From NCBI RefSeq assembly GCF_029626025.1, contig NZ_JARUBF010000001.1:6480001-6544000 (forward strand): a stretch of DNA of 64,000 bases. The letters are read 5' to 3'. Under the pieces are notes generated by a model. That model worked only from the letters and a program-made list of their open reading frames with translations, did no database searches and was not told the origin of the DNA. This document shows positions 7,862-16,536 of the stretch, piece by piece; position 1 is the stretch's first letter, and every line of letters begins with the position of its first letter. Made by a program: the position numbers and the translations under genes. The stretch comes from Solwaraspora sp. WMMD406. GTDB lineage: Bacteria; Actinomycetota; Actinomycetes; Mycobacteriales; Micromonosporaceae.

Positions 7862-9109
7862 TCAGCCCCGGGACTTGCCGACCACGGAGCGGGCGATGAT
7901 CCGGTCGACGCCGGGCAGTCCGGCGGCGGCCAGGGCGAGCCGGCGAACCCGTAGCCACCATTGGCGCTCCGGCACGAACCAGCGCACCCCGCGCCGGGCC
8001 GTTCGCTGCGTGTCGGCGACGATCGGCCGCATCGCGGTTTCGTAGCGGCGCAACGCGATCGCCAGCCGGTCGGTGGCGATCACGCGGGCGTCGGCGGCGG
8101 CCGTGCGCGGGTCGGCGGCCGTCCGGCCGGAGTGGGCACCGGGGTCGGGAACGGGGGTGGCCGACGCGCGGGACAGCTCGGCGGCGAGGGTCTCCGCCCC
8201 GGCGACGGCCAGCGAGGCACCCTGACCGGCGAGCAGGGACACGGCCTGGCAGGCGTCGCCGACCAGGACCACCCGGCCCTGGCTCCAGTGCGGTAGCTCG
8301 ATCTGGGCCACCTGGTCGTAGTAGAGCTCGTCGGCCGGTGGGCAGGCCGCGAGCGCCTGCGGGGCGATCCAGCCGAGGTCGGCGTACTCGCGCTGGAGGG
8401 TGGTCCGGGGGTCGGCCGGCAGCGTCGGATCGGTGACCCGGTGTACGGCGAAGACCGCGACCCGGCCGTCGCGTAGCGCGTAGCAGCCGAGCTGGCGGCG
8501 GGTGCTGTCGGTGAGGGCGAATTCGTCGCCGACGGCCTCGCGTACGGTCGGGTCGTCGAACACCCAGGCGGCGGTGTGGAAGCCGAGGTGGCGCAGGAAG
8601 TGCCGTTCGTCGCCGAAGGTGAGCCGGCGGACGGTGGAGTGGACGCCGTCGGCGCCGACCAGCAGGTCGGCCCGGTGGACAGTGCCGTCGGCGGTGGTGG
8701 CGTCGACCCGGTCGGCGCGATGGTCGACGCGGGTCAGCCGGCTGCCGTAGCGCAGGGCGACTCGTGGGGGCAGGGCTTCGCGGAGCAGTTGTTCCAGGTC
8801 GGGGCGCATGATGCTGACGAGTCGGCCGTCGACCAGGTCGGCGAAGCGGGCGAAGCTGAGGCTGGCCCGGCGGTGGCCCTGGTCGTCGCGGTAGGTCAAC
8901 GCCCGCACCTGGTAGCCGCGCTCGCGCAGGCGCGGCAGCAGCCCCATCCGTTCGATGGCGTCGTAGCCCGGACCGAAGAAGTCGATCATGTAGCCCTGGG
9001 TACGCGGAGCGGCTGCTTGTTCGAGGACCGTCACCGACCAGCCGTCGGCGTCCAGCTGGTGCGCTAGGGCCAGGCCGGCGATCCCGGCGCCGCAGACGAC
9101 GGCTTTCAT
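7862..9109 (-). CDS. FAD-dependent monooxygenase (PHBH/TetX type)
   Basis: This 415-aa protein starts with the FAD-binding GxGxxG motif (VVCGAGIAGLALA, residues 4-16). It also carries the central 'LVGADGVHSTVRR' (DG motif, about 151-163) and the GD motif VVLVGDACQAVSLLAGQG (about 277-294), the three hallmarks of class A flavoprotein hydroxylases. It likely hydroxylates an aromatic or polyketide-like compound using NAD(P)H and oxygen, or inactivates an antibiotic. Low-complexity sequence near residues 315-335 separates the helical C-terminus. Its ATG overlaps the stop of the TetR gene by 4 bases (ATGA), so the two are translationally coupled and the regulator probably controls it. Confidence 0.88.
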   Translation of the reverse strand: MKAVVCGAGIAGLALAHQLDADGWSVTVLEQAAAPRTQGYMIDFFGPGYDAIERMGLLPRLRERGYQVRALTYRDDQGHRRASLSFARFADLVDGRLVSIMRPDLEQLLREALPPRVALRYGSRLTRVDHRADRVDATTADGTVHRADLLVGADGVHSTVRRLTFGDERHFLRHLGFHTAAWVFDDPTVREAVGDEFALTDSTRRQLGCYALRDGRVAVFAVHRVTDPTLPADPRTTLQREYADLGWIAPQALAACPPADELYYDQVAQIELPHWSQGRVVLVGDACQAVSLLAGQGASLAVAGAETLAAELSRASATPVPDPGAHSGRTAADPRTAAADARVIATDRLAIALRRYETAMRPIVADTQRTARRGVRWFVPERQWWLRVRRLALAAAGLPGVDRIIARSVVGKSRG

Positions 9110-9696
9110 TCTCGGTCTCCTCCCGCCGCGGCGTCCCGGCCGAGCATCCTGGTGAGCGGTCCGGCGACCGCGTCCGCCATCGGGCCCGGCGACAGCGGAC
9201 GGTGCAGCATCATGCCGTCGACGGCGGCGACCAGCGCGGCGGCGGTGGACGTCGGATCGACGACCCCGTGGCCGGCGAGCCAGCCGGACAGCCGTTCACG
9301 CACGCCGGCGAGGACTCCACTCAGGGCCTGCCGCAGGTCGTCGTGCCGAGCGGCGGCGAGGTAGGTCTCGGCGAACAGCAGTGCGGTCGGGTCGGTGCCG
9401 GAATGGCCGTCGAGGGCGGCGAGCATCGACCGTACGCCGGCCTCGGGGGTCGGCGCGGCGGCCAGCAGGGCGTCCAGTTCGCCGGCGAGATCGGTGATCG
9501 CGGCGACGGCCGCTTCGGTGAGCAGCGCATGTAGCGACGAGTAGTGGTAGTGGACCAGGCCGGGGGCGACACCGGCCCGCTCGGCGACGCCCCGGGTACT
9601 GACGCCGGACCAGCCGTGTTCGGCGATCGACTCGGCTGCTGCTGCCCGCAGCCGGGCCCGCACCTGCCGGCCGCGCTCGGCGGCGGTCCGAACCAT
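9106..9696 (-). CDS. TetR-family transcriptional regulator
   Basis: This protein of about 196 aa has an N-terminal TetR helix-turn-helix: 'SIAEHGWSGVSTRGVAERAG' leads into 'VAPGLVHYHYSSLHALL'. The C-terminal part is an all-helical ligand domain. The ATG at 9696 is preferred over the longer frame because it follows a strong aggagg ribosome binding site at 7-bp spacing. Its stop codon overlaps the start of the downstream FAD monooxygenase (ATGA), so the repressor probably controls its own operon. The region upstream to the AraC gene is AT-rich with a short inverted repeat. Confidence 0.88.
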   Translation of the reverse strand: MVRTAAERGRQVRARLRAAAAESIAEHGWSGVSTRGVAERAGVAPGLVHYHYSSLHALLTEAAVAAITDLAGELDALLAAAPTPEAGVRSMLAALDGHSGTDPTALLFAETYLAAARHDDLRQALSGVLAGVRERLSGWLAGHGVVDPTSTAAALVAAVDGMMLHRPLSPGPMADAVAGPLTRMLGRDAAAGGDRE

Positions 9697-9763
9697 CCGG
9701 AACCTCCTGTCTGCGGTCGGCCGATCGTGGGTCGGCCGTACGTGACTTATTGGTCGATTGCCC

Positions 9764-9777
9764 TGGGCGTTTGCCCA
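9764..9777. promoter_or_regulatory. Possible operator in TetR/AraC divergent promoter
   Basis: A short inverted repeat TGGGC-gttt-GCCCA lies in the AT-richer divergent region between the TetR and AraC genes. TetR proteins bind short palindromes in such positions, but the arms are only five bases and no second copy was found. Confidence 0.25.
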
Positions 9778-9887
9778 ACACGATACCAAACGACACGACT
9801 CAGCCGAGATCCATCGACGAATAGGAATGAATGTCGATCCCCTCTTCGGGCCTCGTACGGCGTCTGGGCTGCGGCTACGCTCATCGG

Positions 9888-10952
9888 ATGAGCGACCGGC
9901 GCTTCGTGGGCTCCGGCGGACTCGCCGGATTGACCCAGGCGGTCCGCGAGTCGCTCGTGCCCCAGACGATCAAGGCCCACGAGCCGGCGGCCTTCCGGGC
10001 CCGACTCCGGGACACCGAAATCGGCCACCTGCGGCTCGTCTCGGCCGCGCTCGGCCCGCTTCAGGCACACCGCACGGTCGCACCGGCCGCGACGGGAAGC
10101 GTGTTCCTGCTGCTTGGCGTCAATGCCCGGGGAGAGATCCGGCACCGACACGGCCGTGAGCCGATCACCCCGGGCCACCTGGTCGTGGTGCCCAGCTCCG
10201 AAGGCTTCACCGTCGAATACCCATCGCCGTCGCGGGTGCTGTTCGTGGTGCTATCCGAGCCGGTCGTCACCGACCGCTACCCGCTGCTGGACGGTCCGAT
10301 CCGTTCGGCACCGCTGGAACCGGTGGCCGCCGTGCTGGTCCGCCAGCTGCCGCACCTGATGTCGGCCGCCGAGCGCGCGGGCGCGGTCGGACGATCCGGC
10401 GGGCCACCCGGCTCGGTCGGACGATCCGGCGGGCCACCCGGCGCGGTCGGACGATCCGGCGGGCCACCCGGCGCGGTCGGACGATCCGGCGGGCGGCCGG
10501 CTGAGCCACCTGGCGAACTGCCGGCCGAGCTGCCGGGGATCCTCGACGGACTGCTGCAGCTGACGCTGCGGAGCACGATCGGAGAGACCAGCGGGCAGCC
10601 GTTGCCGGCGCTGCGGGTGGCGGCCGAGCGGCTGATCGAGCAGGAACTGGCCCGTCCCGACCGTACGGTGCCGGAGTTGGCCGTACCGCAGCTGGCCGCA
10701 AGACTGGCGGTCTCCGTACGGCAGCTGCACCGGGCGTTCGAGCCGACCGGCCACACCGTCGCCGAATACGTCCGGCTACGTCGGCTGGCCGCCTGCGCGC
10801 ACGCGTTGCGCGACACGTCGATGACGGTGACCGAGCTGGCCCACCGGTACGGGTTCGCGTCCGCTTCCCACCTCGGTGTGCTGTTCCGAGCCCGGTACGG
10901 GACCAGCCCCGGTCGGTGGCGCGGATCTGACGGAGACCCGGCACCGCGCTGA
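9888..10952 (+). CDS. AraC-family regulator with repetitive linker
   Basis: The N-terminal part resembles an AraC-binding-like cupin domain ('FLLLGVNARGEIRHRHGREPITPGHLVVVPS'). The C-terminal part is an AraC helix-turn-helix pair ('LAARLAVSVRQLHRAFEPTG' and 'VTELAHRYGFASASHLGVLF') ending in GTSPGRWR. Between them a linker holds four copies of a 10-aa glycine/proline-rich unit (VGRSGGPPGA-like), encoded by a 30-bp repeat at 10381-10500. An upstream in-frame ATG at 9831 behind 'aggaatga' is an alternative start. It is followed by a hydrolase and an amidase gene on the same strand, which it may regulate. Confidence 0.82.
   Translation: MSDRRFVGSGGLAGLTQAVRESLVPQTIKAHEPAAFRARLRDTEIGHLRLVSAALGPLQAHRTVAPAATGSVFLLLGVNARGEIRHRHGREPITPGHLVVVPSSEGFTVEYPSPSRVLFVVLSEPVVTDRYPLLDGPIRSAPLEPVAAVLVRQLPHLMSAAERAGAVGRSGGPPGSVGRSGGPPGAVGRSGGPPGAVGRSGGRPAEPPGELPAELPGILDGLLQLTLRSTIGETSGQPLPALRVAAERLIEQELARPDRTVPELAVPQLAARLAVSVRQLHRAFEPTGHTVAEYVRLRRLAACAHALRDTSMTVTELAHRYGFASASHLGVLFRARYGTSPGRWRGSDGDPAPR
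10381..10500 (+). repeat. 30-bp in-frame tandem repeat, 4 copies
   Basis: Four near-identical 30-bp units (gcgcggtcggacgatccggc plus gggccacccg) encode the Gly-Pro-rich linker between the sensor and DNA-binding domains of the AraC regulator. The copies differ by single substitutions, and the last diverges at its end. Confidence 0.95.
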
Positions 10953-11010
10953 TATCGCGGCCACGATCGCCGCCCATACCGTCTGGGGCACCCTAGCGGA
11001 GGAGACGATC

Positions 11011-11730
11011 ATGCGGTTCGTCCTGATCCACGGATCCTGGCACGACGGCAGCTGTTGGGATGGGGTCCGCAGGCACCTCGAAGCGGCCGGACACGAGGTG
11101 TACGCGCCGACGCTGCCCGGCAACGGCGCCGGCGGCGATCCCACGGTCACCATGGCGCGGACGGTCGGCAGCGTCGTCGACCTGCTGACCGACAAGGATC
11201 TCCACGACGTGGTGCTCGTCGGGCACAGCTTCGGCGGAGCGGTGGTCCAGGCGGTGGCGGTGGCGGTGCCGCAGCGACTCGCCCGCCTGGTGTTCCACAA
11301 CGCGTACGTACTCGGCGACGGCGACACAGTGCTACAACACCTGCCGCCGTCGGCGGCGGCCGCCTTCGGATCCCTGGCCACGGCGGACGGCACGCTGATG
11401 CTGCCGTACGAGGCGTTCCGCGCCACGTTCATCCAGGACGCCGACGAGGCCACCGCCCGCGCCGCGTACGCCCGGTTGACCCCCGAGCCGTTGGGCCGCT
11501 CCGGTGAACCGCTCCCACTGCCCGGCTTCACCGAACTACCGGTGCCGCGCAGCTACGTGTACGCCACCGACGACATCGCGTTCCCGGTCGAGGAGTTCAC
11601 CTGGCACCCCGGCCAGTCCGCCCGACTCGGGCAGTTCCGCCTGGTGGAACTGCCGGGATCGCACGAGGTCCTGTTCAGCGACCCGGCGGCGCTGGCGCGG
11701 GCCCTCGGCGCGGCGGGACAGGCGGACTGA
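11011..11730 (+). CDS. Alpha/beta hydrolase
   Basis: This 239-aa alpha/beta hydrolase has an oxyanion-hole motif near the N-terminus (LIHGSWHDGSCW) and the nucleophile elbow VGHSFGGAV around Ser72. An acidic residue lies in the 'VYATDDIAFP' strand and the catalytic His near the end (LPGSHEVLF). It resembles esterases of the salicylate/methylketone-esterase-like group, though the substrate is unknown. The ATG at 11011 follows a clear ggagga ribosome binding site. An amidase gene begins 4 bases after its stop, which suggests co-transcription. Confidence 0.87.
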   Translation: MRFVLIHGSWHDGSCWDGVRRHLEAAGHEVYAPTLPGNGAGGDPTVTMARTVGSVVDLLTDKDLHDVVLVGHSFGGAVVQAVAVAVPQRLARLVFHNAYVLGDGDTVLQHLPPSAAAAFGSLATADGTLMLPYEAFRATFIQDADEATARAAYARLTPEPLGRSGEPLPLPGFTELPVPRSYVYATDDIAFPVEEFTWHPGQSARLGQFRLVELPGSHEVLFSDPAALARALGAAGQAD

Positions 11731-11734
11731 GGCG

Positions 11735-11806
11735 GTGCGGGAATCGCTGGACGGGTCGGTGCGGGAATCGCTGGACGGGTCGGTGCGGGAGTTGCTGGAC
11801 GGGTCG
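11735..11806 (+). repeat. 24-bp tandem repeat, 3 copies, each with an in-frame GTG
   Basis: The unit gtgcgggaatcgctggacgg plus gtcg is repeated three times, starting four bases after the hydrolase stop codon. Each unit, and the codon after the array (11807), offers an in-frame GTG start for the amidase. The repeat thus multiplies possible initiation sites and adds up to three copies of VRESLDGS at the N-terminus. Confidence 0.9.
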
Positions 11807-13237
11807 GTGCGCGACCTGGCGGCGGCGGTCAACGGCGGCGCGGTCGACCCGGCGGAGATCGTACGGGCGGCAGCGGCCCGGATCGAGGCGCTCGACCCGG
11901 GGATCGGCGCGGTGGTACGCCTCGACCCCGACCGGGCGCTCCGCCGGTTGCGTGCCGGTCGACGGGTGACCGGGCCACTCGCCGGCCTGCCCTACCTGGT
12001 CAAGGACCTGCACGCCGAGGTCGACGGGTTGCCGCTGGCCCGAGGCAGCCGGTTGTTCGCCGGGCTCGACCCGGCCGGCACCTCGACGATGGTCGCCCGG
12101 TTGGAAGCGGCGGGCGCGCTGGTGATCGGCCGGACCAGTTCGCCGGAGTTCGGCCTGAACATCACCACCGAGCCGGTCCTGTACGGCCCGACCCGCAACC
12201 CGTGGAATCGGCAGCGCTCACCGGGTGGCTCCAGCGGCGGCGCGGCGGCGGCGGTCGCCGCCGGCATGGTGCCGGCCGCGCACGCCAGCGACAGCGGCGG
12301 GTCGATCCGGATCCCGGCGGCGTGGTGCGGGCTGGTCGGGTTCAAGCCGACCCGGGGCCGGAACCCGGCCGGCCCGTACCGGGTAGACGACTGGAGCGGG
12401 CTCAGCCACGAGCACGCGATCACGCGGACGGTGGCCGACTCGGCGCTGCTGCTCTCGGTCACCAGCGGGCCGGCGATCGGCGAGCCCTATCCCGCCCCGG
12501 CCGACCACACCCGGCCGCGCCCGTCGACGATCGGAGTGCTGGTCGACACCCCGTCCGGGGATCCGGTCGCGCCGGCGTACCTGCTCGCGGTGCGGGAATG
12601 CGCCGCCGCGCTGGCCGCGCTGGGGCATCGGGTCGTGCCGCTGCCGGCGGTGGAAGCCGCCGGCCGGATCGGGCCGGTGCTCGGCGCGGTGATCGCCGGG
12701 CACCTCGCGGCCACGGTGGACGACCTGGCCCGCACCACCGGCCGCCAAGCCGGGCCGGACACCGTCGAACCAGCCGTGCTCGACCTGATCGAGCGGGGAC
12801 GGCGGGCCGACGCGACGAGCCAGGTACGGGCCACGTTGGAGCTGCGCCGGCTCGCCGGGGAGTTGGCCGGGGCGCTGGCGACCGTGGATCTCGTACTCAG
12901 CCCGACGACCGCTCGCCCGGCCCCGCCGTTGGGCACGCTGCACACCGACCGTACGGCCACCGAGCTGTTCCGGGAGATCTTCACCATCTCGCCGTTCGTC
13001 GGCATGTTCAACGTGACCGGCGGACCGGCGCTGAGTCTGCCCTGGGGTCTCGACGATGACGCGATGCCGATCGGGCTGCAGCTCGCCGGACACCCCGGCT
13101 GCGACCAGCTCGTGCTCGAGGTCGCGGCCGCTCTGGAAGAGGCCCAGCCGGACCGGGTACGGCTGCGGCGCGACGGGCGTCGCGGCGACGACGGTGCCGG
13201 CGTCCGGCCGGCGGTGGACCCACTCGACGCTCGCTGA
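11735..13237 (+). CDS. Amidase signature-family amidohydrolase
   Basis: The protein is about 500 aa and carries the amidase signature Ser-cisSer-Lys triad: Lys in 'YLVKDLHAEVDG', the Gly/Ser-rich 'GGSSGGAAAAVAAGM', and the nucleophile region 'DSGGSIRIPAAWCGLVGFKP'. It probably hydrolyses a carboxamide in the cytoplasm; GatA is excluded by the isolated context. The start is ambiguous because the first 72 bases are a 24-bp repeat with a GTG in each copy. GTG 11735 gives the longest form and GTG 11807 the shortest. It lies 4 bp downstream of the alpha/beta hydrolase, and a strong hairpin follows it. Confidence 0.87.
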   Translation: MRESLDGSVRESLDGSVRELLDGSVRDLAAAVNGGAVDPAEIVRAAAARIEALDPGIGAVVRLDPDRALRRLRAGRRVTGPLAGLPYLVKDLHAEVDGLPLARGSRLFAGLDPAGTSTMVARLEAAGALVIGRTSSPEFGLNITTEPVLYGPTRNPWNRQRSPGGSSGGAAAAVAAGMVPAAHASDSGGSIRIPAAWCGLVGFKPTRGRNPAGPYRVDDWSGLSHEHAITRTVADSALLLSVTSGPAIGEPYPAPADHTRPRPSTIGVLVDTPSGDPVAPAYLLAVRECAAALAALGHRVVPLPAVEAAGRIGPVLGAVIAGHLAATVDDLARTTGRQAGPDTVEPAVLDLIERGRRADATSQVRATLELRRLAGELAGALATVDLVLSPTTARPAPPLGTLHTDRTATELFREIFTISPFVGMFNVTGGPALSLPWGLDDDAMPIGLQLAGHPGCDQLVLEVAAALEEAQPDRVRLRRDGRRGDDGAGVRPAVDPLDAR

Positions 13238-13245
13238 GGCGGACG

Positions 13246-13289
13246 GCCGAAGGGCGGGTTCTCGATCTTGCGAGAACCCGCCCTTCGGC
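13246..13289. terminator. Strong bidirectional hairpin between amidase and tRNA-Ala
   Basis: A perfect 19-bp inverted repeat (13246-13264 and 13271-13289) closes a 6-base loop. It sits between the converging amidase gene and tRNA-Ala, so it can end transcription from both sides. A T-tract is absent, as is common in high-GC actinomycetes. Confidence 0.85.
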
Positions 13290-13301
13290 GATGCTGCTCT
13301 G

Positions 13302-13378
<77 letters not shown>

Positions 13379-13466
13379 CTGAACGGGTAGCCCACCGCCC
13401 GAGAAACGCCAGCAGTGGACCGGCGACAAGGCTAACAGGTCGGGTACGGCCCACGCGAGGCGAGGG

Positions 13467-14432
13467 TCAGGACCGGCCGGTGTCGTGACCCCGCCCCGTC
13501 TCGGGGGCACGGCCCGCTTCGTAGGCACGGCCACGCAGGCCACCCGTACGCCGGTAGGAGACCGAACCACCGACGCCGCCGCTGGCCGCCGCCGGCAGGT
13601 CCCGTGGTCGGTCCAGACCCATCGCGGCCCGGCGTACCACCTCGCGTTGGGCCGCGAGACGGCGCTGGGCCTCCCGACGGGCCGCCGCCCGGCGGGCCTG
13701 CTCCCGGCGTACCTCGGCCTGCCGGGCGGCCAGCCAGGCGGCTTCCCGGGCCCGCTGCCGACGGCGTCGCCGCTCGATGACGGCCCGGTTGCGCAGGTGC
13801 ACCAGGTAGACGGCGAGCAGCAGCGCGGTGACGGCGAAGCTGATCCAGAAGCCGGGGCCGACCACCAGCACGCCGATCAACTCGACCAGGTTGAGCAGGA
13901 GCAGCGCCGCGAAGACCCGCCGGCGACGGATCACGGCCGGGGTGTGCCGCCGGGGCTGCTGTCGGCGCTGCCGGGTGCCGCCGGGTGCGACGAGCCGCAG
14001 CCGGGCGCCGCGCCGGGCCGGCACCGCCGAGCCGGACGACGGCACCGCCGAGCCGGACGACGGCACCGCCGACGACGGCACGGCGGAGGACGGCACGGCG
14101 GAGGACGGCATGGCGGAGGACGGCATGGCGGACGCGGGGACCGCCGACACCGGGGACGACGTGTCGTTGAACGCTGCGGCGTCGGCTGCCGTATCACTGT
14201 GCGAGCCGACTCCGGCGCGGATGGTCAGCCGGCGGGCGCGCGGCGGATTGACCGGCCGACGGCCGGGCACGGTGCGACGACGGCGGCGGCGTTGCAGCAC
14301 CCGCGCCGTCGACAGCGCCCGCTCCGCCACCAGGCGCTCGGTGGCGTCGTACCGGCGGACCAACGCTGGTGCGAGGGCGAGCAGCCCGGCGGCGGCGAGG
14401 ACGGCGAGGAGCACCGACGTCGGCACCCTCAT
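13467..14432 (-). CDS. glpR: Divisome protein SepX/GlpR-like
   Basis: This 321-aa membrane protein starts with a transmembrane helix (residues about 4-22). A basic stretch and a Pro/Ser/Ala-rich repetitive region (VPSSA units, DNA 14020-14140) follow. Two more membrane helices come next (RVFAALLLLNLVELIGVLVV and the following ISFAVTALLLAVYLVHL), then a long basic coiled-coil-like tail rich in Arg and Ala. This architecture and the position next to a GNAT and a MoeA-like gene match actinobacterial SepX/GlpR, the membrane receptor of the gephyrin-like Glp in septation and polar growth. The ATG at 14432 follows a ggaggg ribosome binding site. Confidence 0.78.
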   Translation of the reverse strand: MRVPTSVLLAVLAAAGLLALAPALVRRYDATERLVAERALSTARVLQRRRRRRTVPGRRPVNPPRARRLTIRAGVGSHSDTAADAAAFNDTSSPVSAVPASAMPSSAMPSSAVPSSAVPSSAVPSSGSAVPSSGSAVPARRGARLRLVAPGGTRQRRQQPRRHTPAVIRRRRVFAALLLLNLVELIGVLVVGPGFWISFAVTALLLAVYLVHLRNRAVIERRRRRQRAREAAWLAARQAEVRREQARRAAARREAQRRLAAQREVVRRAAMGLDRPRDLPAAASGGVGGSVSYRRTGGLRGRAYEAGRAPETGRGHDTGRS

Positions 14433-14575
14433 CCCTCCCGTCACCCCGAGGCAACCAGCTACCCGCACGCGGAACATGAAGGTGTGTTCGGTTGCCGTAC
14501 CTTCTCGTTACTTGAGGTTACGGGCGTCCGACCAGGAATTTTGTGCGCCGCGCCGACCACGGCCGGCGGAACGGC

Positions 14576-15214
14576 CTAACGCGCGCTGGTGCGCAGTCGG
14601 CGCCAGCGGGCCAGCAAACCGCCTTCTGCCAGGACATCTTCACTGGTCAGCGCGTAGCCGACGTGGTCGCGCCAGGCGCCGTCGATGTGCATGTAGCGAC
14701 GATGGTAGGCCTCCTCACGGAAACCCAACTTCTCCACTACTCGTCGTGATGGCACGTTCTCCGGCCGGATGTTCACCTCGATCCGGTGCAGCCCGCCGGC
14801 GACAAAGGCGTGATCCACCGCAAGGGCCAACGCGGTCGGCATCACTCCGCGTCCGGCCACCGCCGCGTCGATCCAGTAGCCGGCGTAGCCGGAGCAGAAG
14901 GCACGGCGGACGATGTTGCCGATATTGAGATGGCCGACCAGCCGCTGCCCGGTCGGCTCGACCAGACAGACCGCGAACGGCATGCTCTCGCCGCGCCGCG
15001 CCGCCCGACGCTGATCGCGGTAGAGGTAACGAAACGCGTCCGGCGAGTTGAGCTCGTGCCAGGGACCGGGCGGAGCGGACTCCCAGGGGGCCAGCCACGC
15101 CTGGTTGCGGCGACGCACCTCCGACCATTCGACGGCGTCGGTCCGCCGGTACGGACGCAGCAGCACCGGCCCGTCGGTGAGCACCACCGGCCAGCCGATC
15201 ACGGCCTCACCCAT
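14576..15214 (-). CDS. GNAT N-acetyltransferase (RimJ/RimL type)
   Basis: This 212-aa acetyltransferase shows the RimJ/RimL-type order: an N-terminal 'LRPYRRTDAVEW', a central beta-bulge with 'VGHLNIGNI', then the motif A-like segment 'AVAGRGVMPTALALAVDHAF' and a C-terminal 'PSRRVVEKLGFREEAYHRRYMHIDG'. The substrate is probably a protein N-terminus or small amine. Its ATG overlaps the Glp stop by one base (TGATG), so it is translationally coupled. The Glp-GNAT-GlpR order equals M. tuberculosis moeA1-rimJ-Rv0996. Confidence 0.88.
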   Translation of the reverse strand: MGEAVIGWPVVLTDGPVLLRPYRRTDAVEWSEVRRRNQAWLAPWESAPPGPWHELNSPDAFRYLYRDQRRAARRGESMPFAVCLVEPTGQRLVGHLNIGNIVRRAFCSGYAGYWIDAAVAGRGVMPTALALAVDHAFVAGGLHRIEVNIRPENVPSRRVVEKLGFREEAYHRRYMHIDGAWRDHVGYALTSEDVLAEGGLLARWRRLRTSAR

Positions 15215-16536
15215 CACCGTTGCCGGTCCAGCAACAACACGTCGACAGTAGAACCAGCGGCGGCGGTCGTCACCCGCTCGCCGAGCACCAGCAGACCGTT
15301 CGCCTCGGCCAGACCGGAAAGGGTGAACGGCCCGCCACGCAGCGGCTGGACCGTGTAACCGCCGCCGCGTCGCTCGGCGACGTGCGCCGGGCGGAACTCG
15401 CGCAGCCCGGCCGGCGAGGCGACCGTCTCCAGCAGGTGGGCCCGTACGCTCGGGCGGAAGACCGGCTCGGCGCCGGCCAACAGCTGGATCGCCGGACGGG
15501 CCAGCACCTCGAATCCGATCAGCGCGGAACCGGGCTCACCGGGCAGGCAGACCACGGGCACCTCCTCTGCTCCGACCGTACCGAAGCCGAGCGACGTCCC
15601 GGGATAGAGCGCGACCTCGGTGAAGGTGACCGGCCCCGCCCGGCCGCCTTCGCGTCGCGAGAATATCCGACGGACCATGTCGCCGGGCCCGGTGCCGGTG
15701 CCGCCGGTGGTGATGATCAGATCCGCGCGCATGGCCTGGTCCTCGAGCAGTCCCCGCAGCCCCTCCGGATCGTCGTCGCAGATCCCCACCCGGTACGCGA
15801 GCGCGCCCACCTCGGCGACAGCAGCGGTGAGCGCGTGCGAGTTCGCGTCGACCACCTGCCCCGGTTGGCTGCTGCGCCCCACGTCCACCAACTCGTCGCC
15901 GGTGGCGACGATGACGACCCGGGGGCTCGGGCGGACCACGACGTGCCCGATACCGGTCGCGGCGAAGATCGCCACCATCGCCGGGGTCACGTACGAGCCG
16001 GCGCGGGCGAGCACCGCGCCGGCCGGCAACTCCTCACCGGCCCGGCGCAGCCCGTACCCGCGCCGGGGCACCTGGAAGATCTCCACCGCCGCCATGCCCT
16101 GGTCGGTCCAGTCGATCGGCACGACCACGTCGGCGGCGATCGGCAACGGTGCTCCGGCCGCCACCGAGAAGCAGGTGCCCGGGGTGAGCCGGACCGGCCG
16201 CCAGCTCGCCGCGCCGAGGTCGCCCACCACGTTGAGCCGGACCGGCCGCAGTCGCGCCGGCGGCGCGACGCCGCGGCCGGTCGGGGCGGCCTTGCCGCCC
16301 CGACCGGCCGGCGCGATGTCCTCCCAGCGGGCCGCGTAGCCGTCGATCGCCGCCTGGTCGAACGCGGGGAAGGCATGCGGCGCCGCGACATCCTCGGCGA
16401 GGAGGTTGCCGTGGGCCTGGGTGAGGTCGAGGTCGAGCGGCGGCAGCGGCCGAATCCTGCGCAGCACGCTGCCCAGGTATTCGGCGAGCGGCGTCAGCTC
16501 GTTGAAGGCCGCCTCGGCGTCGGCCGTCGCGGTCAT
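15214..16536 (-). CDS. glp: MoeA/gephyrin-like molybdotransferase (Glp)
   Basis: This 440-aa protein has the full MoeA domain order. The N-terminal part contains 'FPAFDQAAIDGYA' (usual: P.FD.SAMDGYA). A beta-barrel domain follows, then the MPT-binding domain with 'VIVATGDELVDVG' and 'IITTGGTGTGPGDMV', and the C-terminal beta-barrel with 'CLPGEPGSALIGFEVLARP'. The canonical Ser-Met of the AMDGYA motif reads Ala-Ile here, and the context next to a GlpR-like gene suggests the cell-division paralogue Glp rather than the molybdenum cofactor enzyme. The start overlaps the galU stop (ATGA). Function assignment rests on neighbourhood. Confidence 0.82.
   Translation of the reverse strand: MTATADAEAAFNELTPLAEYLGSVLRRIRPLPPLDLDLTQAHGNLLAEDVAAPHAFPAFDQAAIDGYAARWEDIAPAGRGGKAAPTGRGVAPPARLRPVRLNVVGDLGAASWRPVRLTPGTCFSVAAGAPLPIAADVVVPIDWTDQGMAAVEIFQVPRRGYGLRRAGEELPAGAVLARAGSYVTPAMVAIFAATGIGHVVVRPSPRVVIVATGDELVDVGRSSQPGQVVDANSHALTAAVAEVGALAYRVGICDDDPEGLRGLLEDQAMRADLIITTGGTGTGPGDMVRRIFSRREGGRAGPVTFTEVALYPGTSLGFGTVGAEEVPVVCLPGEPGSALIGFEVLARPAIQLLAGAEPVFRPSVRAHLLETVASPAGLREFRPAHVAERRGGGYTVQPLRGGPFTLSGLAEANGLLVLGERVTTAAAGSTVDVLLLDRQR

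Noticed and set aside
7862..9789. Antibiotic-inactivation cassette (TetR-TetX type)
   Set aside because: Only the class A flavoprotein fold and the TetR pairing are visible; no residue specific to tetracycline oxygenases could be confirmed.
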